Shown here one piece after another: positions 1-11,780 of a stretch of DNA of 64,000 nt; the stretch's first letter is position 1; every line of letters starts with the position of its first letter. Where the stretch lies: the NCBI GenBank assembly GCA_002633025.1, contig NMRB01000080.1, forward strand, positions 334,823 to 398,822, written 5' to 3'. The stretch is from Notospermus geniculatus. Lineage: Eukaryota; Nemertea; Pilidiophora; Heteronemertea; Lineidae. The translations under genes and the position numbers were made by a program. The notes beneath the pieces are model-generated. The model was not told the DNA's origin and made no database searches. It saw nothing but the letters and a program-made list of their open reading frames with translations.

Positions 1-227
1 ACATTCACTTCTACAAATTGCACCCAGTTAATTCCATTGATTTAAATGTTTAATAAATCATCTGAGCATAAATCTTTCTTAGATCCCAAAGTACATTAAA
101 CGTTCAACAACTAGACACTGTAGTACTAGTTGATTCATTTGAACCAATTTATTCAACCGTGGTTGCTCTCGGATTCAATTTGTAACAAGGAATTGTGAGT
201 TAATCTGATCAGTCATCTTGAAGCTCA

Positions 228-254
228 TGACCTTGAGGTCAGCTTCGAAGGTCA
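228..254. promoter_or_regulatory. Cluster of nuclear-receptor half-sites
   Basis: TGACCTTGAGGTCA is an everted pair of AGGTCA half-sites. Its minus strand contains TCAAGGTCA, the monomer site known for ERR/SF-1-type receptors. A third half-site, AAGGTCA, follows at 248-254. Three half-sites in 27 bp is unusual for AT-rich DNA, but no promoter lies next to it. The rest of 1-850 shows no gene or repeat that I can support. Confidence 0.25.
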
Positions 255-852
255 AAACTCTTTACATTTACCAACCATTGTCATGTATAGAATTTCTCAA
301 GCTGCAACCAGATGTGTAATAAATCACATAACCAACAAAATTATACCAAATTTCACCAAACCACTTTGCGTCTTAGCCGTTACTACCAGATTTGTACGAC
401 GGAATATTTAAATGGACTTAGCCGACAGGATGAGGCAATTTGCTGGATCATGCGGTCAGGTTTTTTATTGATTTTCAATAACTGCCAGCATTCTCTACTT
501 CTTTCGCTAATGCCACTGAGCTCCCTATACAAGTTTCAGCTATTGTGTCCCACAGTACTTGGCCATCCCCATGAGAGATGAAGAAAATTGAATTCTACGA
601 TTTGATATGCTTGTCTGATAAGGACTGTACACCATGAGTTCTACTTGTCAATATTATTAACATCACCAATCCAGAAGATGCTTCTTATTTTCAAGTTTGT
701 TCTTGTGATGGAAGCAACCTAGATGCACATGAGGATGATTGAATGCTTTGAACAGATGAGTACTTGAAATGACAGTTGAGATGATGGAAATGCTATGAAA
801 TTCGGCTGGTTTGGCTTGAAATGAGGGTGGAAATGGTGATGCCAAGAAATGG

Positions 853-1140
853 GGATGGTTTGACTTGAAATGAGGATGGTTTGACTTGAAATGAGGATGG
901 TTTGACTTGAAATGAGGATGGTTTGACTTGAAATGAGGGTGGTTTNGGATGTTTGACTTGAAATGATGGTTTGAAATGATAATGCCAAGAAATGAGGATG
1001 GTTTGACTTGAAATGAGGATGGTTTGACTTGAAAACGGGAATGGTTTGAAATGTTAATGCCAAGAAATGAGGATGTTTGACTTGAAATGATGGTTTGAAA
1101 TGATGACGTTAAGAAATGAGGATGGTTTGACTTGAGTTGA
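853..1140. repeat. 21-bp minisatellite
   Basis: Units of TTTGACTTGAAATGAGGATGG repeat with small changes and partial units, interrupted by a single N at 946. The unit length is a multiple of three, so the minus strand stays open and would read a 7-residue HPHFKSN-like repeat. I treat that as a by-product of the repeat, not a gene. From 1141 to about 1560 the DNA is a decayed continuation rich in GAAATGAT and TTGAAATG words. Confidence 0.9.
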
Positions 1141-1623
1141 ATAATGATCATGGTTTCAATGAGTTGATGATGATGGTTTAGAATGATTATGAAATGAAAT
1201 GATAATTTAAAATGACGAGTTGAAATGATCATGATTTCAAATGATTTGAAATGATCATGTTAAATGAGGTTGATTTGGATGATTATAAAATGGATGATGA
1301 TTTTTTGAAACATGACTTAAGGAGTTGAAATGACTGTGAGATGACAGTTCTAATGGTTAGGGTTTGAAGGAATTGACAATGGGTGAATGAATATGACGTG
1401 AAATGGGAATTTCTGAAGTAACTCTAGGATGATTTTGATATGAGATGATAAGATGATGACATCTAGTGAATAATGTTCAGGCAAATGATAAATGAAACAT
1501 TTGATGGATTAGAATTAGGCAGTAGTGTTGATGAAGTCATGACACAGTGAATATATGACTGGTCAATGATATTGCCTTTATGTAATATGGCTGACAATGG
1601 TTATGGCATGACATGGACAATCG

Positions 1624-1886
1624 CTATGATAAATATTTATGTGCTTCAATATGAATACTTTTGCCATCTTCTCTTAATACCAATTGCAAACATACATGTT
1701 TGTTTCCAAGTGACCAAATTCCCATGTCCCTCAGAACGCAGGCAAATGTCAGTGGAGGGTAATTTGGACGAACCAATTTCTTGAGAACATGACTCCTTAA
1801 GCCTTTCTTGGCATTGACTAAGGGGTTATTCTTCTTGAAATGACGTGTCTGCCCACATGCAGGCACAATCAGAACACAACTCATTT
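1624..1886 (-). CDS. Possible terminal exon, unknown protein
   Basis: An 86-codon minus-strand frame, rich in Lys and ending in a stop at 1624. It includes the stretches NAKKGLRSHVLKKLV and FACVLRDMGIWSLGN, which look more protein-like than the random frames nearby. Two possible acceptors exist: a GAG at its upstream edge, which keeps phase with the exon at 4295-4370, and GGGCAG further in, which does not. Neither has a strong pyrimidine tract. No family was recognised. It could be the end of the gene that starts at 6.9 or 11.6 kb, or a chance frame. Confidence 0.2.
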
Positions 1887-2546
1887 CTCAATGTCGTGGT
1901 ATGCGAGGAAAAACTCATCACGAGCTTAAGATGCGGTTTTGCTGGATTAAAATGGACAAGTGGATCATTCAATTACCATTAAGTGATGCTAAAATACTAC
2001 TGGAAACATATGCTTATTGGTTATAGTGTGCATTTTTTGCCATTCACTGGTTTAATTTTGATGAATTCATAATTCTCAATCTCTAGTGCCGTTTTGAATT
2101 AGAGCATACAGGGTTACATTTTTGCTTGACTTGGTATGAAAGTGCATGACATCTTCAGACGTGGCTGTGTCCAGTTGACTGCACCAGTCAATCAAAAGAT
2201 CGCTTCAGTGGTTGAGTCATCAATTCATATTAGCTCCAGGGTTTGAAAAACTGTCAGTTGGGATTCAAGGTTTTTGAATACTATTCAATTTAGAAGAAAA
2301 CTCGGGACAAGTGTCACTTTTAAGAAACTGTATCAAGTGTTCAACAAGTACCTGGCCGTTGAATTACATCCAAGTTTTGAATTAATTACAAGTTTTGGCT
2401 CACAACTTGGGCACAGGTCATCGATCCTAGTGTGCAACTGCAGACCTATGAGGCACCATCCTCAGCTGCGAGCACAATTTGCAATTCATCTCCCCATGTC
2501 TACATTGCCAAAGTCAATAACATGTGGCTTTCTATTGAATCTCTGC

Positions 2547-3535
2547 TTGCTCTGATGGCATACTGATATGCCCCAACTTCAGAAGGTATTGAGTGGTCTG
2601 TTTTGCATCGGAACTGGTGATATTTGGGAACGTGGTCATTCTGAGGCGGTTGATGTTAGTTGGCACCGAACCAATGAACTCAAACTAAGACAAGACAACA
2701 CTGAACTTTGTAGCCAGTGAACCAAATGAATTTTAATTTTAATTCGCCGAAATGAGGATCTTTTGAAGATCTTTTTGTGTTTTTTCCAAACTTTCTGCGA
2801 TTCAGTTGGTAAAACTGGCTACTCGCACATTGACCAAAGCATCGGCTTGATCGAGGCCTAGTCACACTCCCAATCACTCACTCACGCATTCACCACTCAG
2901 TCTGCATGAGTTATTTCAAGACAATGAGGGGTTGTTGAACAGTAGGATGGAACGGAAATGTCAAAAGAGCGCCCACAGTGTCGGGAAAGAGGAAACGATG
3001 TCTGCACACGGAAGGAAATTAACTTAATAGGTCAAAACTANTTGCTCTGATGGCATACTGATATGCCCCAACTTCAGAAGGTATTGAGTGGTCTGTTTTG
3101 CATCGGAACTGGTGATATTTGGGAACGTGGTCATTCTGAGGCGGTTGATGTTTGTTGGCACCGAACCAATGAACTCAAACTAAGACAAGACGACACTGAA
3201 CTTTGTAGCCAGTGAACCAAATGAATTTAATTTTAATTCACCAAAATGAGGATCTTTTGAAGATCTTTTTTGTGTTTTTTCTAAACTTTTTGCGATTCAG
3301 TTGGTAAAACTGGCTACTCGCACATTGACCAAAGCATCGGCTTGATCGAGGCCTAGTCACACTCCCAATCACTCACTCACGCATTCACCACTCAGTCTGC
3401 ATGAGTTATTTCAAGACAATGAGGGGTTGTTGAACAGTAGGATGGAACGGAAATGTCAAAAGAGCACCCACAGTGTCGGGAAAGAGGAAACGATGTCTGC
3501 AGAGGGAAGGAAATTAACTTAATAGGTCAAAACTA
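2547..3535. repeat. Tandem duplication A, 494 bp x2, split by one N
   Basis: Copy 1 is 2547-3040, then a single N at 3041, then copy 2 at 3042-3535. The copies differ by scattered substitutions and 1-bp indels. The N exactly at the join means an assembly join was made here, so the pair may be two alleles placed in tandem. Both copies carry a minus-strand splice-acceptor-like tract before the sequence at about 3500 and 3007, but no convincing exon follows. Confidence 0.85.
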
Positions 3536-3840
3536 TTATGACTGACATTTCAATTTCTTGTAAAATAATTCCAAAAAGTTCTATAAATATCAGTCGATAG
3601 GTAGGATTGCTCAGTTTCAGAATGTTCCAGCCCAGGCGTAGGCAGAAAGAGGCGTGGTGAACAATAGAAACGTTTGAAGCGTCAAAGGCTATCGATTAAA
3701 ACACGCCAATTCAGACAAACAATGATATGATATGATAAACTAAACCTATTGTAATGATAGTAAAGATCGATGAAGCAGACGTCAATACGATTGTTTATCA
3801 AATGAAGATGCGAGTTCACATGTAAAGTTCAATGCTTTTG

Positions 3841-3865
3841 TATCGATCACATGATGTGATCGATA
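3841..3865. repeat. Perfect 25-bp palindrome
   Basis: Arms TATCGATCACAT and ATGTGATCGATA flank a single central G and contain two ATCGAT sites. Nothing else in the surrounding 300 bp is symmetrical, so this is not the end of a larger inverted-repeat element. Confidence 0.7.
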
Positions 3866-3983
3866 ATTCAGGTTTAAAATAGTCCGAACCAAAACTTGTG
3901 ATCTATATTTAGTCCAAGGGTATTTTTATCACATTCCTGAGCTATTGTATTTAAAAAGTCCAAAAATAGATGCCAAGATTCTC

Positions 3984-4039
3984 AGGATTATTGCGTAGGT
4001 TTAATTTTAGATCTTAGGATTATTGCGTAGGTTTAATTT
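3984..4039. repeat. Direct repeat, 31-bp period x2
   Basis: AGGATTATTGCGTAGGTTTAA occurs twice, 31 bp apart. The short direct duplication has no other context. Confidence 0.7.
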
Positions 4040-4294
4040 GGGATCATGAAGATGACAAATATGTTTGTGTCATTCCTTTCCCAAACACTGTGGGGTCTTT
4101 GGATATGAAGGGGAAAAGATGAATGCCCACACTTTGCAGAAAGTGATATCCTACTTAGTGTGTTGTTTTGAAAGGATATGAAATTCTAGAAAGGATGGGC
4201 AAGTGCAAGACATGGTTTCATAGGCCTTGTAAACAGCTGAACTGTTGGCCTTGGTCTTGCCATCTGATTATTTGGAATAGATAATTCAACTTAC

Positions 4295-4370
4295 CATTGG
4301 TCAGGATCAGGGTTGGCAGAAAGATAACCAACATTGCACGGATGTACTTTTGCATCGCATTGTACATTTT
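4295..4370 (-). CDS. Internal exon, signal-peptide-like segment
   Basis: This 76-nt minus-strand exon has excellent splice signals. A pyrimidine-rich tract ends in CTACTTGCAG before 4370, and the donor CAATG|GTAAGTTG follows 4295. Entered in phase 0 it reads KMYNAMQKYIRAMLVIF and continues hydrophobically to LILTN, leaving one base for the next codon. Basic residues before a hydrophobic core look like a secretory signal or signal anchor. Entered in phase 1 it instead reads a Cys-containing segment (NVQCDAKVHPC). The third phase has a stop. Both upstream first exons (11582-11605 and 6742-6858) end in phase 0, which favours the signal-peptide reading. The next exon lies below 4295 or outside the window. 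The family is unknown. Confidence 0.5.
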
Positions 4371-6109
4371 CTGCAAGTAGAAAGAGGGTAAAGAACATAA
4401 GTAATGCAAAATAAACTGGAAATGGTTTTTGTCGTTGTCGTCTGCTCAAACAACCTTATCGTCTGCTGCAGTGCGTTGTCACAATTTGCCAGATTGCAGG
4501 TATTGATATTGTGATTCATCTCTATGCAGACGATCTTCATCACGGAATAAACAGATCAGAAAATATCAATCAAAAAGATTAATTTGCAAGAATGAGGCAT
4601 TGGAAACCTCACCATAGGATCCTCTAGGTCCAACACCCTTTTCCCCTTCCCATAAGAATTAACAATAACACCGATTAAGTCCAATATATCCAATTAGGGA
4701 ATAATTATGAGTTATGTAATCAAAAGACAAGGGCATGAATCGATGCCAAACGTCACATTTTAAGTGTCATCAGATGCAGAAATGATACAGTCACCCAAAG
4801 TAATCCCTACACTGTAAGAATGAAAGAACACGATAGATTGTCAATCCATTTTTAAACGGTTTATCGCAAATGTCGTCCCGTTTCCTACGGTAACCACTCA
4901 GAGAGAAAAACCTATTCCTATGGCAACAGAATAAGAACCCAAATGCGTCTGCTTAGACGTCGGCTGGAGTGTAGACAAATTGCATTCCGGCTTCACCTGG
5001 AGGCCACCTGCTCAACTAGAGAGTGCCATCATTAGAAACCTATCATGCTGGTAACTTATGGCGTGGCTGACGCGAGACGAGCACTGGGAGAAAATCGCAC
5101 ACATCATTCAATATTCATGATGAGCATGACCTTGGGTTCAGCATAATGACCTGGTACTCTTAGCCATTTAATGCCACCCAAGTGCCGCATTTGCATTACA
5201 CCATTCACAGACTAATTGCAATGGTTTAACAATTTGTTGGTTTAGATGATTTTTCACACGATAGCTAGACTCGCTCTATTAATAATGAATTAACTTTGTG
5301 TGAAGACGTTTATGCAATGAACGATGGCTTCCACAAATTGACAAAGAGGAGTCAGATTTCTCCTCGAGGAAATGTACAAGAGTGAGGAGAAGCCTCGGGG
5401 CTTGTACTCGTCGAATACAATGGTACTCATCAAAGTGAAAGCTCTGCTTGTCGAGTCTTGAAAAATTCTCACAACAGATATCTGAGATGATAGCCATGGC
5501 AACAGAACTTTCTAAAGAATATACCATCAGAATATGATATTTAGAAAGATGTGAACAATGGCTCTTTTTAAGGAAAAGCTCTTTGGTTCAGGGAACAGAA
5601 GGATTGCTGGTACTTAGAAATGACATCTAGATGATGTAACAAGGTCAGAAATAGCTTGCTAAGAATCTTAAGTCAATCAGAGATATGGTTTTGGCAGCCA
5701 TCTTGCTTTTTTACAGATGGCAAGATTTTTTCTAAATGTTACAAAAATAGTGTTAAATCTGGCAAGTTTAGATGACATCGTTTAGATATTCCATTGATTG
5801 ACTGCGCATGATGGCGCCTGTCAATCTCTCGCCTGTTAACTAGTTATGCTAAAATTTCCATTTAGAGTATTTTGGTATTTCATTATGGCTTCTGATGAGG
5901 TGCTGAAAATTAGATCAGCAAGTTTAAGCCCTGGCAATGTAGTTAGTAAGCAATGAGGCAAAGCTGGGAAACAGTTAAGGTTCCACGGCTTTCACAGATG
6001 ATCATTCAGATGGAATTTGGTTATGATTATGGAAAGTTGCCACAGTTTGAAATCATGATAAGGAGTCAATGATGTATAAATTGAGATCTTGCATGTGGTT
6101 GTCTTAGGA

Positions 6110-6220
6110 AAGTCTGCCGTGATTGCCGACAGCCAGTAAGCTGTGGCCGAGAAGTCATCACCTCTCGTGCGGCAATGAACAGATATGATTCCGTAGCCGC
6201 GGGCAAGTATGCCACTTGAT
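6110..6220. other. CpG-dense block, probable exon of unclear strand
   Basis: About nine CpGs fall in 110 bp, in a region otherwise nearly free of them, as expected for conserved coding DNA in a CpG-depleted genome. Both strands are open. Plus reads a Cys-rich segment (VCRDCRQPVSCGREV) after a good acceptor ending GTTGTCTTAG at about 6108, with a possible GTAAGC donor. Minus reads GYGIISVHCRTRGDD onward without clear splice sites. The block lies between the 6.74 kb and 4.37 kb minus-strand exons, so it may be another exon of that gene. Confidence 0.35.
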
Positions 6221-6370
6221 TAGTTTAGACAATGAATTGGCTTAAGGGATGCGCTCACCAAAGGAGCTCATTGCATGCGAGATGAAACGTCTCATTTCTG
6301 ATATGATTAATAAGGAGCAACATGACTAGTTTTCAGTAAATGAGGAGAGCCAATGACGGGAGAAGAGCAG

Positions 6371-6404
6371 ACTTACCGCAGAGTAGACCAACAACACCAA
6401 ACAA
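6371..6404 (-). other. Orphan splice donor with short hydrophobic frame
   Basis: GCG|GTAAGTCTG on the minus strand is a near-consensus donor. The 28 nt before it, after TTTAG, would encode LFGVVGLLC and join phase-correctly between the ATG exon at 6742 and the Cys-rich phase of 4295-4370. The acceptor has no pyrimidine tract, so this is only an alternative gene model. Confidence 0.2.
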
Positions 6405-6741
6405 CTAAACCCTATATCCCGTCAACAAATTCTCAAGAGTAGGTCAAAATGGTTCCAATAATAATGTAGCATATCAATTAGATCATTTATTCCCAAATTG
6501 AACTTAATTGTTCGCTTTTGTTGCAAAAAATTGCTATCAAGGTGATTATTAACATGTTATTCTAAATTGCTGGCCTACAAAAGGTAATTAGAGTTACTTT
6601 GGAAATCCTGAAAATGTTTGTAAGATGTTAGTCAAATTCTCCTAAGGGGACAGGATAATAGGGTTAGAATCCAAGTGTTGATGAATGACAAACTATAGAT
6701 AAGAATCGAGAATATCGGCAAAGTTCGGCACACTAACTCAC

Positions 6742-6858
6742 CATGGTTATATAAGACTGGCGTGTTGTAAACCAAAAAGCGGTCAGAATCAAAATCTTGT
6801 GAAATTTACAAGTCACTGAATCCAACCAAGTGAATATGTCAGAGAAATGGGGTGGAAT
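6742..6858 (-). CDS. Candidate first exon ending right after the ATG
   Basis: Minus-strand exon inferred from its promoter. The initiator TCATTCC puts transcription start at 6858. The only proposed coding codon is an ATG at 6744-6742 in good context (A at -3), immediately followed by the donor GTGAGTTAG. The 114 nt before it would be 5'UTR. An exon 1 that gives only the initiator Met is known in other genes. It ends in phase 0, so it could join the 4295-4370 exon to give M followed by a signal-peptide-like sequence. The join itself is inference. Confidence 0.45.
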
Positions 6859-6880
6859 GATTTGTGTTAAAATAACTCAT

Positions 6881-6976
6881 CTTATATACCCAGCAAACGG
6901 AAACATTTTTACCCTTAACGGGAAGAGCCAATCAGAAACAGGTAACGAAAGACGTAGGTAAGGACCCTGGATTGGT
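6881..6976 (-). promoter_or_regulatory. Core promoter: TATA, initiator, CCAAT boxes
   Basis: TATATAAG at 6888-6881 (minus) sits 30 nt upstream of the initiator A at 6858, the canonical spacing. CCAAT motifs occur at about 6927-6931 (reverse) and 6972-6976, near -70 and -115. A second TATATAAG reads on the plus strand at about 6747 and could serve the opposite direction. Confidence 0.5.
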
Positions 6977-7189
6977 GATGACAAACAACAGGAACTTCCG
7001 TTAAAAGATCAATCAGCCTTTAAAGGCCACTCGATAAATCGATCGATTATCATTGATGTAACAGGGCCTTTTTCTGAAGATCATCCATCAAAATCAATAT
7101 TCTATTAATAGTTTCCACGTTAAACTTAGATTCGGGTGTTACTATAAATAGCTCTCATTCTAGCCCTTACCGCTATTTTTGTCTTCAGT

Positions 7190-9342
7190 TGCTTACAAAA
7201 ATAACTTGTCAAACATCAAGTGCAAAAGGGTCTCAGGAATCTTTTGGAACCTTTCTGGGGTCTTTAAATTATTCAATTTGAGCGTGAAATTCACTTATAA
7301 CCCTAATGGGGTTTCCTCAAACAGTATTTTCCAATATGGCCGCCATTATCGTCGTCACAGCAGACGTCCACAGCAGACCAACAATGCCTGGAACAGACAT
7401 GACCAAATATGGAAGATGCTCGAGGGATTACGGGGGAGATGCCTAATGCTTCTACCGTGTTGCTTATGAAAGTATTTAGGCCTGTTTTTCACCCAGCAAC
7501 AAAGGGAAAGCAACTTCCGGCTGCCAAGAGATTTGCAATTAACAAATGGGTTGCTAGAGGACGCTAGGAGAAAGTAACAAGACAAAGCTCCACCCTTGAA
7601 CAGGGTGTCTGTGACGCACATACATTGCTTAGCAACGAACAGTAGTTTTTAATTTCACCGTTACATCAATACATCAATAAGCCTAGGGCGTAAACATGAA
7701 TTGTTGGGGACCTTTATACTTTCTCTGGCATTGTGGAGGAAATCCTGAGCTATTTTTAGTTCATTCGGGACATAACCTCTCACACCATCAAATAGCTAAT
7801 TTTAGCATCATTAATCTATTTTAAACTCAGTAAGTGAAACAACGTCCTAAAAATAGAGTTAAAAAAATAAGTCAAACTAGCTTCTCAAAGTTGTTGGAGT
7901 TTACACAAGGTCGTATAATGTCCCCAGGAGTTGTGTGGATATAACTCTATAAGTAAACTATGAAAAGTTGCTAAAGAGAGTTAAATGCTGACAGTTACAT
8001 GTAGATCTATTGTGCTTTCGTAACCATGGTATTAGTCGGATAAATGGTGTCATCTTCCTCTTCCTTTTGTCATCAAAGAAATGTTGCGGATGATGTGACG
8101 AGATAGAACAATATCATTGTCACACAATGGGCAAAACACGAACCATGTTCCATTAGCCTTGAGGCACAAGGGGTGATAAATATAGAAGAGTAAATTGATC
8201 CCTTTTTCAGGAAGTGGTCCCTTTTGTCAACACTTTTAGGGATGTGAAATGCCGGCAAAGATTTTTTTGCCAAAAGAATTAGCGTCAGAGATGCCAAGAA
8301 TAGACTGGTGATAAAAGCCAGAAATGGTACCAATTTTTAGAAAGCGGGACAAAAATCTTCGCTTTGACAAACTTGTTCATCTGATGACTTTCGTGAAGCA
8401 AACTTGACAAAATAATTAAGGCCGACATCCAGGATTGACATGTGTTGTTGAGTGCTGTTCCCAAATTGCCTTTGTTTAAACCAAACAGGATTAGCTCAAA
8501 GTCTCAAAGTGGATTCATCAAAGACCATTAACAAAGGCAGATGACATCCGTAAGGTTAGAAAATATTTTGAAGTGAAATGACAAACTCCGGAAATATAAA
8601 ATTAGATAAATTTACGTCAACATCCACTTTGATCTCTTTAACTTTAAACCATATCATTCTTTCACAAGGAATTGTTATATAAAATCAATTATTGATTTTT
8701 AAACCATGATTGTTATTGACGTAAGCAAGACCGGAATTCCGGCGATCGAACAAGTCGACCCTGGAAATCATTAAAATAAATATTGATTATCCAATAGGAG
8801 TAAAGGGAGAGGGAATCCTCGGAGCTATTTTTAGCATCACAAGGGATTCTCCAAATTTCAATTTCAGTGTGATGATAACTTAATAGATTCCCAAAGATAT
8901 GTCAATTTCTTCCAGTATTTCAACCTCAGGAGTATGACTGACGAGTGGAGGTGATGGGTTGATGACAAGTGCATGGAGATAATCCTATAATCCATTAGTG
9001 ATAATCCAGTGCAAAGTGCGTAATCCGAGATCACGTATCCATCATCTCGCATCCATCAGAATCACACTCACATATCCATGAGAATCACACCATGGTCCCT
9101 AGGTTTCCCCAGGAACCACACAAAACACACAAGTCCAAAGGGTCGCCCCTATGAACCACTCATTCACACAAGTTATCATCACACTTGGGGGTAGAGTAAT
9201 TAAATCTAACCTTAAATCTAAACCACGGTGCAGGGGAAAGCAAACTTGCAAAGTAAAATCCATTTAGTGATAACATCTAATTCAAATAACATTAACTTCC
9301 GGGTTCTGATATTTCTCAGAAAAGGCAAAGTGTGAGAGAAAT
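7190..9342. other. No gene supported
   Basis: AT-rich single-copy DNA. There is a CpG-rich patch at 7325-7380 with a YY1-like ATGGCGGCC on the minus strand, and a 12-bp palindrome CCGGAATTCCGG near 8733. Plus and minus frames of 80-96 codons occur, without a matching pair of good splice sites. Confidence 0.5.
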
Positions 9343-11472
9343 TACAAAGTTGCTTCAAAATGTCATCAGAGTTACAAGTAATATGCCAGAGGATGATCTT
9401 CAAAGGAACTGTTGAAAAAGGTTTGGTTACCAAAGAAACACCACAAGAACTTAAGATCTCGAAGGCTTTCAATGTGATTAACTGATGAGTTCACAGTAAA
9501 AGATATGTCGAGGTGGTTTCTAAAAATAGATTTGACTTCCGGACCCCATTTAAGGTCATATGACCAGAGAAGTTCTGAATGAAAGTCATGTGACAATTGA
9601 CGTCATAGCTGGCACTCGCCGACGAATCAGAAGACTGATTAGCTATGACCGAATAAGGAATCCCCAAATGGACCAATCGTTGTTGAGTGAATGACGTAAG
9701 CATAATCATTCTTACACACATGTACCAAGATTGCCAAAAAATGTTGCAGCAAGGTATCTACTATTAAGGGTAGTAAATTTGTTAGATGCAATGTATAAGC
9801 CAAGTCAAATTCTCATAATTACATAAATCTGATGAGTTAGAAAACCCCTAATATGAAACAATGCTATTGCAATTAAAAATCTCTGATTCTTTACCCCAAA
9901 TTGTTCAACTTCACCAGTGCAAAAGCACAAGTATAATTTTCCGCAAAGTTAGATATGATATAATGCAATGCAGAGTAGATACCAAGCTTAACAACAAGCA
10001 AAAAGGCAAATCATGAAATGCAGCAGAAAACCAAGACAGGTCTTGGTCTCTACTGCCACACACACTCATACTTCAGATTACACAAAATGCAATGACGACC
10101 AGGCAAAATGGGGAAATGTCGCAAGGAATGTTCAGGTAGAATGTTGGGAAGGGAGTTGGATTTGTATTAGGCCTAGCAAGTCAGAAATGATAGGTGAATT
10201 TGAGCATCAGAAGATGAAGTCAAACGTAAGACTTTGTAACCATTACAAAGTCATAAATTCAGAACAGACTTTAGAGACGGTTTCAGTACTTTGATTGTCA
10301 GGCAAGCCGACATCCAAAAGCACAGAAACAGTTGAGTTTGTAGAATTATCAAAGAGTTAGAAGAAGCAAAGTCAGAGGGAATTTTGCAACGGCAAAAAGA
10401 TAGTCANTACAAAGTTGCTTCAAAATGTCATCAGAGTTACAAGTAATATGCCAGAGGATGATTTTCAAAGGAATTGTTGAAAAAGGTTTGGTTACCAAAG
10501 AAACACCACAAGAACTTAAGATCTCGAAGGCTTTCAATGTGATTAACTGATGAGTTCACAGTAAAAGAAATGTCGAGGTGGTTTCTAAAAATAGATTTGA
10601 CTTCCGGACCCCATTTAAGGTCATATGACCAGAGAAGTTCTGAATGAAAGTCATGTGACAATTGACGTCATATCTGGCACTCGCCGACGAATCAGAAGAC
10701 TGATTAGCTATGACCGAATAAGGAATCCCCAACCGGACCAATCGTTGTTGAGTGAATGACGTAAGCAATCATTCTTACACACATGTATCAAGATTGCCAA
10801 AAAATGTTGCAGCAAGGTATCTACTATTAAGGGTAGTAAATTTGTTAGATGCAATGTATAAGACAAGTCAAATTCTCATAATTACAATAAATCTGATGAG
10901 TTAGAAAACCCCAAACATCATGAAACTATGCTATTGCAATTAAAACTCTCTGATTCTTTACCCCAAATTCCTCAACTTCACCAGTGCAAAAGCACAAGTA
11001 TAATTTTCCGCAAAGTCAGATATGATATAATGCAATGCAGAGTAGATACCAAGCTAACAACAAGCAAAAAGGCAAATCATGAAATGCAGCAGAAAACCAA
11101 GACAGGTCTTGGTCTCTGCTGCCACACACACTCACACTTCAGATTACACAAAATGCAATGATGACCAGGCAAAATGGGGAAATGTCGCAGGGAATGTTCA
11201 GATAGAATGTTGGGAAGGGAGTTGGATTTGTATTAGGCCTAGCAAGTCAGAAATGATAGGTGAATTTCAGCATCAGAAGATGAAGTCAACTGTAAGACTT
11301 TGTAAGCATTACAAAGTCATAAATTCAGAACAGACTTTAGAGACGGTTTCAGTACTTTGATTGTCAGGCAAGCCGACATCCAAAAGCACAGAAACAGTTG
11401 AGTTTGTAGAATTATCAAAGAGTTAGAAGAAACTAAGTCAGAGGGAATTTTGCAACGGCAAAAAGATAGTCA
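9343..11472. repeat. Tandem duplication B, 1.06 kb x2, split by one N
   Basis: Copy 1 is 9343-10406, then N at 10407, then copy 2 at 10408-11472. The copies are colinear, with scattered substitutions and 1-3 bp indels. If the exon at 11582 belongs to a minus-strand gene, the duplication lies wholly in its first intron. The frames repeated in both copies (about 62-93 codons) change amino acids freely between copies and are treated as non-coding. Confidence 0.85.
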
Positions 11473-11581
11473 GCTGCTGCTGATGACAAGGCTGCCAGCA
11501 TCAGTTAATGATGCTGTCAGTTCATGTCGGAAAGCTACCAGGGGAAATCGAGCTGAAATGTAAAAGTTAGTAGACACTTAC

Positions 11582-11605
11582 CTCGCCAGAGTCAGAGTAA
11601 GCCAT
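11582..11605 (-). CDS. First coding exon, 8 codons, unknown protein
   Basis: On the minus strand an ATG at 11605 opens MAYSDSGE and is cut in phase 0 by the perfect donor GAG|GTAAGTG. A plausible 5'UTR of about 145 nt lies between it and a TATA box. There is no signal peptide in the 8 residues. The following exon must lie below 11582. The best candidate in the window is 4295-4370, entered in phase 0, which would give a short hydrophilic tail before a membrane or signal segment. That would make this and the 6.74 kb exon alternative first exons of one gene. The protein is not recognised, and the tandem duplication B would be intronic. Confidence 0.55.
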
Positions 11606-11780
11606 CGTAGTCGATTAGAGTTGTAGTCGTGTTGTGATCAAGATGTCAATCGTAGTTGTAGACTCGTGATGTCTGAATTGCTGAACGCACAAAGCTTTCG
11701 AATTCCACTAGTTCTTCTTGAGAGAAGGTTCTTGTTGTGGAGAAGCTGAGTGAATATGCTGGAGTTCCCAAACCTACCTC

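Noticed and set aside
663-1232. 189-codon minus frame with HPHFKSN repeats
   Set aside because: Explained by the 21-bp minisatellite, whose period is a multiple of three. It also crosses an N.
5058-5120. 20-codon plus ORF, MAWLTRDEHWEKIAHIIQYS
   Set aside because: Protein-like and CpG-rich, but very short, with no promoter or splice sites. Noted only as a CpG islet.
9372-10661. Minus frames repeated in both copies of duplication B
   Set aside because: Amino-acid changes are as common as silent ones between copies, and they lie in the presumed first intron.
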